From the NCBI RefSeq assembly GCF_020103695.1, contig NZ_JAHXBF010000005.1, positions 186,001 to 250,000 on the forward strand: a DNA stretch of 64,000 nucleotides, in the 5' to 3' direction. The position numbers and the translations under genes are program-made. Source of the DNA: Hyalangium versicolor (GTDB lineage: Bacteria; Myxococcota; Myxococcia; Myxococcales; Myxococcaceae). Under the pieces are notes generated by a model. It was not told the DNA's origin. It was given only the letters and a program-made list of their open reading frames with translations, and did not search any database. Of the stretch, positions 55,212-63,937 are shown one piece after another; positions within the stretch are counted from its first letter, which is position 1; the number at the start of each line of letters is the position of its first letter.

Positions 55212-56368
55212 AGACTATGAGTGACGCGCCTACACCCGCTCCGCACACTCCAGCCAATTACCTCGAAGGAGGAGGGAGCACCTTCTTCTCGAGGAACTGC
55301 CAGCAACTGCTCATCAACGCCAAGCTCAACCCGGAATGGTTCGGTTCCTACTCGCACGTGGACAGGCTCTGCGACAATGCGCGGACCAAGTGCACCCGGT
55401 GGGACAACGCGTCGCCTTCGGAGCGCGCCTCGGGCGTCGCCAGCGACGGGACGCCGCTCGAGCGGCCCACGGCGGGGGATCGGTATCTGCGGGGGTGCCA
55501 GTCGGGACACCTCGTGCGCGACTCGAACTTCCGCGAGTCGGGGCGATCCACGGATGGCTTGAACCGCCCGGCCCGCGGAGATCCCTGCCGCAACCTCGTG
55601 GATGGGTATGTCAGCAACAATGCGCCCGCGGTTCCCCAGCAGGGGCGCGCCGCCAATCCCCGGCATGAGCATGGCCGCCACACAGGTCTCGAGAATGGGA
55701 ACACCGCGGAGCGCCGGTGGAACAACTCAGAGATGGGGCGCCAGGAGGAGGAGTATCGCCAGCGCGATCGCCATGCGGATGAGGACAGCCGCACCAACAG
55801 CTATCTGAGCGATCACCGGAAGAAGTGGCGTGCCGCGGAGCGTGCCGCCAGGAACCAGCCCCCCGGAGCGGGCGCCGCCAGCGGGGCTGGCGCCGGAGCT
55901 TCCGCGAGCAGTGCAGGGGGACCGGGAGGCGCTCGGGGCTCGGGCCTGGGCTCCGTGCAGTCACCCACGTGCGCGCCCACCGAGGAGATTGACGGGAACA
56001 CCGCCACCAAGTGCATCAACAACTGGCGCAAGAAGGCCGAAGAGCAGATGAAGCGCGAGGTGGCGGACAGCACGGATGACAACGCCGACCTCAGCACGCC
56101 CCCTGCCAACTTCCCTGGCAAGCGCGCTCCTCCGCCCTCTCATCAGGATCAGTACCAGGACCTGCTCAACCAGCGGGTGCGCACGGCGCGCGCTGCCTAC
56201 AACGCGGCCAAGGGCACCTCGGGCGAGCCAGCCGCGAGGAGCGCGTCCATGCGAGCCGCCGCCGCGGCCAACGAATTCAGGAGTGCCCGGTGCCTCGCGG
56301 AGCAGGGGGCTCGGCTTCGGGGCGATCCCGGTGCTGGACCACCTCGGACCAAGGGCCGCGCCCGCTGA
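55205..56368 (+). CDS. putative secreted effector/toxin, His/Cys-rich
   Basis: A 387-residue hydrophilic protein without signal peptide or membrane segment. The N-terminal half has several Cys (about 37, 61, 68, 103, 131) and a GCQSGHLVRDSNF ... PRHEHGRHTGLEN arrangement that loosely resembles the GH..L/H-rich metal sites of HNH/AHH-like nuclease toxins; this is a weak match. An Arg-rich helical segment (about 195-225), a Gly/Ala/Ser low-complexity spacer (about 235-270) and a C-terminal helical region with NNWRKKAEEQ follow. Final gene of the operon after the beta-propeller protein. Being near a vgrG fragment and a DUF3396 gene, it is a candidate type VI effector. Confidence 0.5.
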   Translation: MVETMSDAPTPAPHTPANYLEGGGSTFFSRNCQQLLINAKLNPEWFGSYSHVDRLCDNARTKCTRWDNASPSERASGVASDGTPLERPTAGDRYLRGCQSGHLVRDSNFRESGRSTDGLNRPARGDPCRNLVDGYVSNNAPAVPQQGRAANPRHEHGRHTGLENGNTAERRWNNSEMGRQEEEYRQRDRHADEDSRTNSYLSDHRKKWRAAERAARNQPPGAGAASGAGAGASASSAGGPGGARGSGLGSVQSPTCAPTEEIDGNTATKCINNWRKKAEEQMKREVADSTDDNADLSTPPANFPGKRAPPPSHQDQYQDLLNQRVRTARAAYNAAKGTSGEPAARSASMRAAAAANEFRSARCLAEQGARLRGDPGAGPPRTKGRAR

Positions 56369-56407
56369 GCCCGGAGCTCCCGCGCGAAGGCCTCCCCTGC
56401 CAAAAGT

Positions 56408-56448
56408 GAGGCCGGTATGCAGCGGCCATCGCCGTGCCTACCGGCCTC
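56408..56448. terminator. hairpin terminator between convergent genes
   Basis: GAGGCCGGTA (56408-56417) and TACCGGCCTC (56439-56448) form a perfect 10-bp stem with a 21-base loop between the effector-like gene (ends 56368) and the YtxH gene (ends 56467). The minus strand has ACTTTTGG after the stem, so termination in that direction is better supported. Confidence 0.6.
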
Positions 56449-56466
56449 GTTCAACCTGGACTCGAA

Positions 56467-56811
56467 CTACGCGTGAGCGGTCTTCTCCTGGCCGATCGGG
56501 ATGTTCTGCTTGTTCAGGTAACCCATGGCCTTGTCCTTGACCTGGGTGCGCAGCTCCGCGCCCGGGGTGGGGGCCAGCATCAGCGCCACCACGCTGCCCA
56601 CCGCCGCGCCGATGATGAACACGCCCAGCGTGCCGATCCCGGCCCTGGCCGGCCTGTAGGTGGTGAGCCCCAGCGGATGCAGCACATCATCCGGATCGAA
56701 GTCCTCCCACTTGTTCCTGGCGAACTTGGGAATGTCGTTCAGGACCTTCTGTGCCAGCCACTTCCGATACAGGCTGCTCCTGGCAGCCAACTTCGCCTTC
56801 TTCGCGAACAT
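56467..56811 (-). CDS. YtxH-like membrane protein
   Basis: A 114-residue protein with one membrane helix (about 58-79) including the GxxxG/A-rich FIIGAAVGSVVALMLAPTPGAELR segment typical of YtxH-family proteins, which are often stress-induced. A basic N-terminus and an amphipathic C-terminus with a Lys-rich end follow. ATG 56811 has GGAGGG ahead; a start at 56826 would add five residues. Single gene, divergent from the carboxylase gene across 222 bases. Confidence 0.75.
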   Translation of the reverse strand: MFAKKAKLAARSSLYRKWLAQKVLNDIPKFARNKWEDFDPDDVLHPLGLTTYRPARAGIGTLGVFIIGAAVGSVVALMLAPTPGAELRTQVKDKAMGYLNKQNIPIGQEKTAHA

Positions 56812-57033
56812 GATGGTTCCCTCCATGGGCCGTGCGTTCGGGAAGCACCGCGCCCCAACGGCTTCGCTCCCCGTTGTGGTCTCAAGGTAGGCAGGGGTGC
56901 TCAGCTCGGCATCCCTGTGAAAAATCTTTCCTACCCACCCACCGGTCGGTAGGTCCGTCGCTCGTTCTACAACCCGTCCTCCGAGCGACACGGAGCAGCC
57001 AGCCGAGCCCCTTTCTGGTATGTGGCCCCCGCC

Positions 57034-58563
57034 ATGTCCTACGACCAGAAGCTGCTCCAGAAGATCGCAGAGGTAGAGAAGGGTGGCGCCGAGAAGTACC
57101 ACGCGAAGAACAAGGAGGCGGGCAAGCTCTTCGCGCGCGAGCGCATCCGTCTCCTCGTGGACGCCGACTCCTTCATCGAGGACGCCAGGCTCGCCAACAA
57201 CGAGGAGCCCGAGCTGCCCTCGGACGGCGTCATCATTGGTCTGGGCAAGGTGGCCGGACGCACCGTGGCCATCATGGCCAATGACTCCACGGTGAAGGCC
57301 GGGAGCTGGGGCGCTCGGACGGTGGAGAAGATCCTCCGCATCCAGGAGACGGCTCGCACCCTGCGCTGCCCGCTGCTGTATCTGGTGGACTCGGCCGGCG
57401 CGCGCATCACCGATCAGGTGGAGATGTTCCCCGGCCGACGCGGTGCCGGTCGCATCTTTTACAACGAGGTCCACCTCTCCGGCTTCGTGCCGCAGATCTG
57501 CCTGCTCTTCGGGCCCTCGGCGGCGGGCGGCGCGTACATCCCGGCCTTCTGTGATCTGGTCATCATGGTGGACGGCAACGCCTCCATGTACCTGGGCAGC
57601 CCTCGCATGGCCGAGATGGTCATTGGCGAGAAGGTGACGCTGGAGGAGATGGGCGGCGCGAAGATGCACTGCTCGGTGTCCGGCTGCGGCGACGTGCTGG
57701 TGAAGACCGAGCCCGAGGCCATCGAGGCCGCGAAGCACTACCTCAGCTTCTTTCCGGAGAACTTCAGCCAGCTCCCGCCCGCCGCGGAGCCCAAGGCCCC
57801 CAAGGCCAGCGGAAAGCGCGTGGAGGAGATCATCCCCGCGGACCAGAACAAGCCCTTCGACATGTACGCGCTCATCAACGAGCTGGTCGACGAGGGCAGT
57901 TGGTTCGACGTGAAGAAGCTCTTCGCCCAGGAGATCATCACCGGCCTGGGCCGCATCAACGGCCGCCCCGTGGGCATCGTCGCCAACCAGCCCAAGTACA
58001 AGGGCGGGGTGCTCTTCGTGGACTCGGCGGACAAGGCCGCCCGGTTCATCTGGCTGTGCGACGCCTTCAACATCCCGTTGCTCTACCTGGCGGACGTGCC
58101 CGGATTCATGATCGGCACCAAGGTGGAGCGCGCCGGCATCATCCGCTCGGGCGCGAAGATGATCTCCGCCGTCTCCGAGGCCAGCGTGCCCCGCATCTGC
58201 GTCGTGGTTCGCAAGGCGTATGGGGCGGGCCTCTACGCCATGTCCGGGCCCGGCTTCGCGCCGGATGCCACCCTGGCGCTGCCCCAGGCGATGATCGCCG
58301 TCATGGGCCCCGAGGCCGCCGTCAACGCCGTCTACTTCAACAAGATCCAGGAGAAGCCCGAGGCCGAGCGCGCCGCCTACGTCCAGCAGCTCCGGGACGA
58401 GTACCGGGCGGACGTGGACATCTACAAGCTGGCCAGCGAGCTGGTGGTGGACGAGATCGTCCCCGGAGACCGGCTGCGTCACGAGCTGACCCAGCGCTTC
58501 GAAGTCTATTCGCGCCGCTACCAACCCCGGCCGGAGAAGAAGCATGGGGTTCTCCCTGTGTGA
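57034..58563 (+). CDS. acyl-CoA carboxylase beta subunit (carboxyltransferase)
   Basis: A 509-residue biotin-dependent carboxyltransferase with two crotonase-like halves. First half: LLVDADSFIE, VIIGLGKVAGR and GPSAAGGAYIPAFCD (acyl-CoA oxyanion region). Second half: YLADVPGFMIGT and VRKAYGAGLYAMSGPGFAPDA (biotin/carboxylate region). The substrate could be propionyl-CoA, methylcrotonyl-CoA or a longer acyl-CoA; no residue decides. The biotin carboxylase/BCCP partner is not in the window. ATG 57034 is preferred to an in-frame start 12 bases upstream. Followed by an acyl-CoA dehydrogenase after 143 bases. Confidence 0.9.
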   Translation: MSYDQKLLQKIAEVEKGGAEKYHAKNKEAGKLFARERIRLLVDADSFIEDARLANNEEPELPSDGVIIGLGKVAGRTVAIMANDSTVKAGSWGARTVEKILRIQETARTLRCPLLYLVDSAGARITDQVEMFPGRRGAGRIFYNEVHLSGFVPQICLLFGPSAAGGAYIPAFCDLVIMVDGNASMYLGSPRMAEMVIGEKVTLEEMGGAKMHCSVSGCGDVLVKTEPEAIEAAKHYLSFFPENFSQLPPAAEPKAPKASGKRVEEIIPADQNKPFDMYALINELVDEGSWFDVKKLFAQEIITGLGRINGRPVGIVANQPKYKGGVLFVDSADKAARFIWLCDAFNIPLLYLADVPGFMIGTKVERAGIIRSGAKMISAVSEASVPRICVVVRKAYGAGLYAMSGPGFAPDATLALPQAMIAVMGPEAAVNAVYFNKIQEKPEAERAAYVQQLRDEYRADVDIYKLASELVVDEIVPGDRLRHELTQRFEVYSRRYQPRPEKKHGVLPV

Positions 58564-58706
58564 AGTCGCTCGGCCGAGCGTCCACGGTCCGACGCTTCCC
58601 GGCCCGTGCATGAGCCTGCGCCGGACGTTCCAAGAAGAGTAAGTTGAATTCCTCCCCGACGGGCTACCGCCCCGGCGGCCCACTGCGATTAGATGGTTTG
58701 CCCACC

Positions 58707-59849
58707 ATGGATTTCGAACTCCCCGAAAGCCACCGAGCCCTGAAGGCCTCGCTCAAGGAATTCTGTGAGCGCAAGGTGAAGCCCTACGCCCGTGACTGGG
58801 ACAAGGACGAGAAGTTCCCCCTCGAGGTCGTCCGTGAGCTCGGCCAGCTCGGCGTGCTGGGCATGCTCGTCTCCGATGAGTATGGCGGGGCGGCCATGGA
58901 CAGCCTGGCCGTCGCTGTCGCCGTGGAGGAGATCGCTCGCTATGACGGCTCGCTGGCGCTCACCGTGGCCTCGCACAACGGCCTGGGCACCAGCCACATC
59001 CGCGTCTTCGGCAACGCCGCCCAGAAGAAGAAGTACCTGCCCAAGCTGGCCACCGGCGAGTGGCTGGGCGCCTGGGGCCTCACCGAGCCCGGTTCCGGCT
59101 CGGACGCTTCGGGCATGAAGACCACCGCCGTCCGCAAGGGCGACAAGTGGATCCTCAACGGCACCAAGATGTTCATCACCCAGGGCACCGTGGGCGATGT
59201 CTTCGTGGTGCTGGCGCTCAGCACCCCCGAGAAGCGCCAGAAGGGCGTCACCGCCTTCATCCTCGAGAAGGGGCTGCCCGGGTTCAGCCAGCGCTCCATC
59301 CACGGCAAGCTGGGCATGCGCTCCTCGGACACCGCCGAGCTCATCCTGGAGGGCGTGGAGGTACCGGACTCGGCGCGACTGGGTGAGGTGGACCACGGCT
59401 TCATCGATACGCTGAAGATCCTCGACAAGGGCCGCATCACCATCGGCGCGCTGGCGGTGGGGCTCGGCCGCGGCGCACTGGAGGAGTCCGCGCGCTACGC
59501 CCGCGAGCGCACCGCCTTCGGCCAGCCCATCTCTGAGTTCCAGGGCCTGCGCTGGATGTTCGCGGATATGCGCACGGAGCTCGATGCGGCCCGGCTGCTC
59601 GTCCACCGCGCGGCGTGGTTGGCGGATGCCGGGGTGCCGTACACGCAGGCTGCTTCGCAGGCCAAGCTCTTTGCTTCGGAGGCTGCCATGCGCGCCTGTA
59701 ACAAGGCCGTGCAGATTCATGGGGGCTACGGGTACACCCGCGAGTTCCCCGTCGAGCGCTACCTCCGGGATGCCAAGCTGTGCGAAATCGGCGAGGGCAC
59801 CAGCGAGATTCAGCGCTCCATCATCGCCCGCGAGATCTTCAAGGGCTGA
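58707..59849 (+). CDS. acyl-CoA dehydrogenase (short/branched chain)
   Basis: A 380-residue FAD enzyme of the short/branched-chain acyl-CoA dehydrogenase family. [17 protein letters not shown] (FAD-contact loop), [12 protein letters not shown] and [35 protein letters not shown] (about 337-371) are diagnostic; the catalytic Glu sits in the EIGEGTSE stretch. It oxidises an acyl-CoA to the 2-enoyl-CoA, passing electrons to ETF. Isovaleryl-, isobutyryl- or butyryl-CoA are candidate substrates. ATG 58707 gives the normal N-terminus; an upstream start at 58644 is less likely. Confidence 0.92.
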   Translation: MDFELPESHRALKASLKEFCERKVKPYARDWDKDEKFPLEVVRELGQLGVLGMLVSDEYGGAAMDSLAVAVAVEEIARYDGSLALTVASHNGLGTSHIRVFGNAAQKKKYLPKLATGEWLGAWGLTEPGSGSDASGMKTTAVRKGDKWILNGTKMFITQGTVGDVFVVLALSTPEKRQKGVTAFILEKGLPGFSQRSIHGKLGMRSSDTAELILEGVEVPDSARLGEVDHGFIDTLKILDKGRITIGALAVGLGRGALEESARYARERTAFGQPISEFQGLRWMFADMRTELDAARLLVHRAAWLADAGVPYTQAASQAKLFASEAAMRACNKAVQIHGGYGYTREFPVERYLRDAKLCEIGEGTSEIQRSIIAREIFKG

Positions 59850-59852
59850 CGG

Positions 59853-60722
59853 ATGGACGCCTCCCGGCTCGAGAAGCTCGGTTTGCGCATGGAGGAAGGC
59901 TCCTCCAGCCCCCTGGCACGGCTGGAGCTGCCGGAGGGCTTCGTCCTCGACAACCCCGTCACCCGGAAGCCACTGCCTCCGGTCACCTTCCAGATCTCGG
60001 ACGAGGTGCTGATCCCCATTGCGCCACCGGCGGTGGCGGGGCTGCCGCCCGTGCCGCTGAACTCCGTGAAGACCCGGACCGCGCTCGCCCTGGCCCTCAC
60101 CAGCGCCTTCGATGAGTTCCTCTTCCACCTCGAGCGCCGCTCCTCGCAGCTCCAGGCTCTGGGGCTCCATCCCACCGTGAACCCCGCGACGCTGGAGCTG
60201 TCCTCCGAGCTGGAGGCCGGAGCGCTCTCCTTCGTCCTGGCCATGGATCGGCAGGGCCAGTTCCGGGTGGCCCAGGCGTCCCGGCAGGGGAGTGAGCTGT
60301 CCGGCCTGCCCGAGTTCCGGTTCGAGCTGTCCGAGTTCCGGGACGGGGAGTCACTCGCCAGCTACCTGGCCGCGCACATCGAGGAGCAGCCCTCCCGTCC
60401 CCACGCCTCCTCGCCCCCGAGCCCCGGGCTGGTGCGCTACGAGGAGCTCGCCCAAGCCTTCGGAGCTCAGGCCGTGGTTCCCCCGCGCAGCGCCCTGGAG
60501 ATCCTGGTGCAGTTGAGCGTGAAGGGAGCCACCTACCGCTTCGCCGCGGCCCGGGTGCAGGGCCGCACCTTCCGAGGCCTCCTGGCCGGCGCCAAGGGCA
60601 AGGTGTGGGCGGAGCGCTTCGAACTCGACAGCTTCCCTGGCATCGTCCATCTCGTGGCGGACCTTCTGAAGGTCGCTCCCGAGGATGTGCAGCTCCTCGG
60701 ACCGGAATCGCCACAGGAGTAG
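59853..60722 (+). CDS. hypothetical protein, conserved-looking cytoplasmic
   Basis: A 289-residue soluble protein (ATG 59853, three bases after the dehydrogenase stop) with no recognised family. It is rich in Leu, Pro and Glu and has alternating strands and helices, with internal similarity between FVLAMDRQGQFRVAQA and FAAARVQGRTFRG regions. A low-complexity Pro/Ser stretch lies at about 180-190. It sits between the acyl-CoA dehydrogenase and MeaB genes with almost no spacing, so it is co-transcribed with acyl-CoA metabolism genes. No enzymatic motif is visible. Confidence 0.6.
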   Translation: MDASRLEKLGLRMEEGSSSPLARLELPEGFVLDNPVTRKPLPPVTFQISDEVLIPIAPPAVAGLPPVPLNSVKTRTALALALTSAFDEFLFHLERRSSQLQALGLHPTVNPATLELSSELEAGALSFVLAMDRQGQFRVAQASRQGSELSGLPEFRFELSEFRDGESLASYLAAHIEEQPSRPHASSPPSPGLVRYEELAQAFGAQAVVPPRSALEILVQLSVKGATYRFAAARVQGRTFRGLLAGAKGKVWAERFELDSFPGIVHLVADLLKVAPEDVQLLGPESPQE

Positions 60723-60725
60723 GCA

Positions 60726-61766
60726 TTGGCCATTGCGACACAGCTCTTTCAACGGGTGCTCGACGGCGATGTTCGCGCCGCCTCTCGCTTGATGCGGCAC
60801 ATCGATGACGGAGAGGCGAGTGCCACGGCGGATCTCCGCGCCCTGTTCCCCAAGACGGGCCGTGCCTACGTCATCGGCATCACCGGCTCGCCCGGCGCGG
60901 GCAAGTCCACGTTGACCGATCGGCTCATCGCGAAGTACCGCAAGCAGGGCAAGCGGGTGGGCGTCCTCGCGGTGGATCCCACCAGCCCCTTCACCGGGGG
61001 CGCCATCCTGGGCGATCGCATCCGCATGCAGGACCACGCCACGGATCCAGGCGTCTTCATCCGCTCGCTGGCCACCCGCGGCAACCTGGGTGGCCTGTCC
61101 CGAGCCACGGGCGACTGCATCCGCGTCATGGATGCCATGGGCCAGGACATCGTCCTGGTGGAGACGGTGGGCGTGGGCCAGGACGAAATAGACATCGCCC
61201 AGATGGCGCACACCACCCTGGTGGTGACGGTGCCGGGCATGGGGGACGACGTGCAGGCCATCAAGGCCGGCATCCTCGAGGTGGCGGACATCTTCGCGGT
61301 GAACAAGGCCGACCTGGACGGGGCCGACCGCATGGTGCGCGAGCTGCGGATGATGCTGGAGCTGCGCCACGCGGTGAGGGCTCCGGCCATGGACCACGAC
61401 GCGCACCACCGCATGGTCCGCGCCAAGGCGGAGGGCCGTCCGGTGGAGGAGCCTCAGGGGCCTCGCGAGTGGGAGCCGCCCATCCTCAAGGTGGTGGCCG
61501 CCAAGGATCAAGGGGTGGACGCGCTGGTGGAGGCGGTGGAGCAGCACCGCACCTTCCTGGAGGAGACGGGGCAGCGCAAGGACAAGGAACGTGCCCGGGC
61601 CGCCATGCAGTTCGTGGCGCTGCTGCGCGAGCGACTGCTGCGCGGCGCCCTGGCGAAGCTCGAGCGAGAGCGGGGCCGGTTGGAGGAAGTGGCCGGCCGC
61701 ATCGCCGAGCGGCAGGCCGATCCGTATGCGCTCGCCGAGGAACTGGCGAGCCAGCTCTCGGAGTAG
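60726..61766 (+). CDS. meaB: MeaB/ArgK-type GTPase, mutase chaperone
   Basis: A 346-residue G3E-family GTPase with P-loop GSPGAGKST (about 54-62), the switch VDPTSPFTGGAILGDRIRM and EIDIAQMAHTT motifs and NKAD (G4). MeaB loads cobalamin into and protects methylmalonyl-CoA or isobutyryl-CoA mutases. The split mutase of this window (40.4 and 44.8 kb) is its likely client. TTG 60726, preceded by CAGGAGTAG, gives the family start. A helical C-terminal region (about 275-340) is used for dimerisation in the family. Confidence 0.92.
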   Translation: MAIATQLFQRVLDGDVRAASRLMRHIDDGEASATADLRALFPKTGRAYVIGITGSPGAGKSTLTDRLIAKYRKQGKRVGVLAVDPTSPFTGGAILGDRIRMQDHATDPGVFIRSLATRGNLGGLSRATGDCIRVMDAMGQDIVLVETVGVGQDEIDIAQMAHTTLVVTVPGMGDDVQAIKAGILEVADIFAVNKADLDGADRMVRELRMMLELRHAVRAPAMDHDAHHRMVRAKAEGRPVEEPQGPREWEPPILKVVAAKDQGVDALVEAVEQHRTFLEETGQRKDKERARAAMQFVALLRERLLRGALAKLERERGRLEEVAGRIAERQADPYALAEELASQLSE

Positions 61767-61770
61767 GTGC

Positions 61771-62493
61771 GTGGAGAAGCTGAGCCTTCAAGAGCGTGTC
61801 CAGGCGTTGGAGCTCCGGCTGGGGGTGCCCATGGTCCGCAAGGATCTGGGTCTGGCCGCGCTGACACACAAGAGTTACTTCAACGAGCACCGCGAGCTGG
61901 GGCTCCAGGACAACGAGCGGCTCGAGTTCCTGGGGGACGCCGTGGTGGACCTGGCCATCAGCCACCGCCTCATGGAGCGCTTCCCCAACGCCTCCGAGGG
62001 CGAGCTGTCCAAGCTGCGGGCCCTCATCGTCAACGAGGAGGGGCTGGCGCGCATCGCCCGGGCCCTGACGCTGGGCGATCTGCTGCTGCTGGGCCGCGGC
62101 GAGGAGCTGACGGGCGGACGGGACAAGAGCTCCGTGCTGGCCGATGCCATCGAGGCCGTGATCGGCGCGGTGTACCTGGGCTCGGGGATGGAGACGGTGA
62201 TGGCGCTGGTGGACCGTCACTTCTCGGACGCTCTGGAGGGCGTGGCCGAGGGCCGCAGCGGCCTGGACTACAAGACGAAGCTCCAGGAGGACGTGCAGAA
62301 CCGGCTCAAGATGTCCCCGCGCTACCGGGTGGTGGCCGAGGCCGGTCCTGACCACGAGAAGACATTTGAGGTGGAGGTGTCCATCGGCTCGGAGCTGTAT
62401 GCGCGAGCCACAGGCCGCAACAAGAAGGAGGCGGAGCAGGCTGCCGCCCGGGCCACCCTGGACATGCTTCGGAAGGACGACACCTCGAAGTGA
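61771..62493 (+). CDS. rnc: ribonuclease III
   Basis: A 240-residue double-strand-specific RNase. The catalytic signature NERLEFLGDAVVDL (about 43-56) and the second acidic motif DAIEAVIGAVYL (about 122-133) are intact; a dsRNA-binding domain covers about 165-235, with GxxYxxxxG and KKEAEQAAA features. It processes rRNA and regulates mRNAs. GTG 61771, five bases after meaB; next genes are cyclophilins and era, a conserved order in part. Confidence 0.93.
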   Translation: MEKLSLQERVQALELRLGVPMVRKDLGLAALTHKSYFNEHRELGLQDNERLEFLGDAVVDLAISHRLMERFPNASEGELSKLRALIVNEEGLARIARALTLGDLLLLGRGEELTGGRDKSSVLADAIEAVIGAVYLGSGMETVMALVDRHFSDALEGVAEGRSGLDYKTKLQEDVQNRLKMSPRYRVVAEAGPDHEKTFEVEVSIGSELYARATGRNKKEAEQAAARATLDMLRKDDTSK

Positions 62494-62536
62494 AACCCCT
62501 TGGACGGGGGGAGGGTGGCCTATAAGGTCCCCCGCC

Positions 62537-63211
62537 ATGTTCCGGATGATTGCGACAGCCCTGTTCCTGGTGGCCACCGTGGCCGCTGCGCAGCCCTCTC
62601 CCGGCCCCTGGACGAAGAAGGTCCAGGACGGCAAGGAGCTCTACGCCACCTTCAAGACGACCCAGGGCGACATGGTCGTCCGGCTCTTCTCGAAGGACGC
62701 TCCGAAGACGGTGGAGAACTTCGTGGGGCTGGCCGCCGGAGAGAAGGAGTGGACGCATCCGGGCACGGGCGAGAAGTCCAAGAAGCCCCTCTATGACGGG
62801 ACGATCTTCCACCGCGTCATCCCCGACTTCATGATCCAGGGCGGCGATCCGCTGGGCGTGGGCACGGGAGACCCGGGCTACCGCTTCGCGGACGAGTTCC
62901 AGAGCGGCCGCACGTTCTCCAAGCCGGGCCTGCTGGCCATGGCCAACGCCGGCCCCAACACCAACGGCAGCCAGTTCTTCATCACCACCTCCACGCCCAA
63001 TTACCTGAACAACCGGCACACCATCTTCGGCGAGGTGGTGAAGGGCTATGAGATCGCGGTGAAGATCTCCCAGGTCTCCCGGGACCCGAGCGACAAGCCG
63101 CTGACCCCGGTGAAGATCACCAAGATTGAGCTGAGCGAGAAGCCTCCGAAGGGCGTGGCCGCTCCGGCGCCGGCCAAGGGCGCCGCGAAGAAGGCCCCCG
63201 AGAAGAAGTAG
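62537..63211 (+). CDS. exported cyclophilin-type peptidyl-prolyl isomerase
   Basis: A 224-residue periplasmic or secreted cyclophilin. A signal peptide (about 1-19, ending VAAA) is followed by the domain with FHRVIPDFMIQGGDPLG (about 95-111), NAGPNTNGSQFFITT (about 138-152) and HTIFGEVV. A Lys/Ala/Pro-rich tail of about 25 residues ends the protein. It speeds folding at Xaa-Pro bonds. It is a close paralogue of the cytoplasmic cyclophilin immediately downstream, 69 bases apart, from a tandem duplication. Confidence 0.92.
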   Translation: MFRMIATALFLVATVAAAQPSPGPWTKKVQDGKELYATFKTTQGDMVVRLFSKDAPKTVENFVGLAAGEKEWTHPGTGEKSKKPLYDGTIFHRVIPDFMIQGGDPLGVGTGDPGYRFADEFQSGRTFSKPGLLAMANAGPNTNGSQFFITTSTPNYLNNRHTIFGEVVKGYEIAVKISQVSRDPSDKPLTPVKITKIELSEKPPKGVAAPAPAKGAAKKAPEKK

Positions 63212-63280
63212 GCATAGGCACTACACCACTCACGCGGGCCCGCCCAACCGGAGGGCCCCCAACCGCAGCGGGAGATGCAC

Positions 63281-63835
63281 ATGGGCATGACGGACGAGGC
63301 GAAGGCTGGGAAGGACCTCTATGCCACCTTCGACACCACCGAGGGGAAGATCGTGGTGAAGCTGTTCACGAAGGATGCTCCGAAGACGGTGGAGAACTTT
63401 GTCGGCCTGGCCACTGGCGAGAAGGATTGGACCCACCCGCAGACGAACCAGAAGATGAAGGGTACCCCGCTGTACGATGGGACGATCTTCCACCGCTGCA
63501 TCCCGGAGTTCATGATTCAAGGCGGCGACCCGCTCGGCCGCGGGACGGGCGGCCCGGGCTACCGTTTCGAGGATGAGTTCCAGAGCGGCCGGCGTTTCGA
63601 CAAGAAGGGCCTGCTGGCCATGGCCAACGCCGGCCCCAACACCAATGGCAGCCAGTTCTTCATCACTGTGGTACCTACCGCCCACCTCAACAACCGCCAC
63701 ACCATCTTCGGCGAGGTGGTCCAGGGCTATGAGGTGGCAGACCGCATCGCCAACGTGATTCCCAAGGGCCCGGGCGACCGGCCCACCACCGAAGTGCGCA
63801 TCAACAAGCTGTCCATCTCGACGACCGCGCCGTAG
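63281..63835 (+). CDS. cytoplasmic cyclophilin-type peptidyl-prolyl isomerase
   Basis: A 184-residue cyclophilin without signal peptide; the core (FHRCIPEFMIQGGDPLG, NAGPNTNGSQFFIT and NNRHTIFGEVV) matches its exported paralogue upstream almost throughout. The GGGAG site at 63270-63274 fits ATG 63281 best; ATG 63275 is too close and ATG 63287 also possible. Both isomerases lie between rnc and era, where they are likely co-transcribed. Confidence 0.92.
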   Translation: MGMTDEAKAGKDLYATFDTTEGKIVVKLFTKDAPKTVENFVGLATGEKDWTHPQTNQKMKGTPLYDGTIFHRCIPEFMIQGGDPLGRGTGGPGYRFEDEFQSGRRFDKKGLLAMANAGPNTNGSQFFITVVPTAHLNNRHTIFGEVVQGYEVADRIANVIPKGPGDRPTTEVRINKLSISTTAP

Positions 63836-63891
63836 CCCTCGTCCGCCAGACAGGCGGGCAGGGGAGTCCCCGGCGGGTCGTGCAGTTCCAC

Positions 63892-63919
63892 GGGCCCTCC
63901 TCCTTATAGGAGGGGGCCC
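63892..63919 (+). other. imperfect GC-rich hairpin ahead of era
   Basis: GGGCCC at 63892-63897 pairs with GGGCCC at 63914-63919, with further imperfect TCC/GGA pairing inside around a TTATA loop. There is no U tract, so it is not a classic terminator. It lies 19 bases before the era start and might affect its translation or mark the end of the cyclophilin transcript. Confidence 0.35.
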
Positions 63920-63937
63920 CAGATCACCTTCTCAACG

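Noticed and set aside
57034..58563. Naming the carboxyltransferase liuB or pccB.
   Set aside because: Motifs do not decide between methylcrotonyl-, propionyl- and other acyl-CoAs, and the alpha subunit is not in the window.
56826..58683. A long minus-strand frame over the carboxylase gene continuing into the YtxH gene.
   Set aside because: Only the last 114 codons (56467-56811) have normal codon use and an RBS. The rest is antisense to the clearly recognisable carboxyltransferase.
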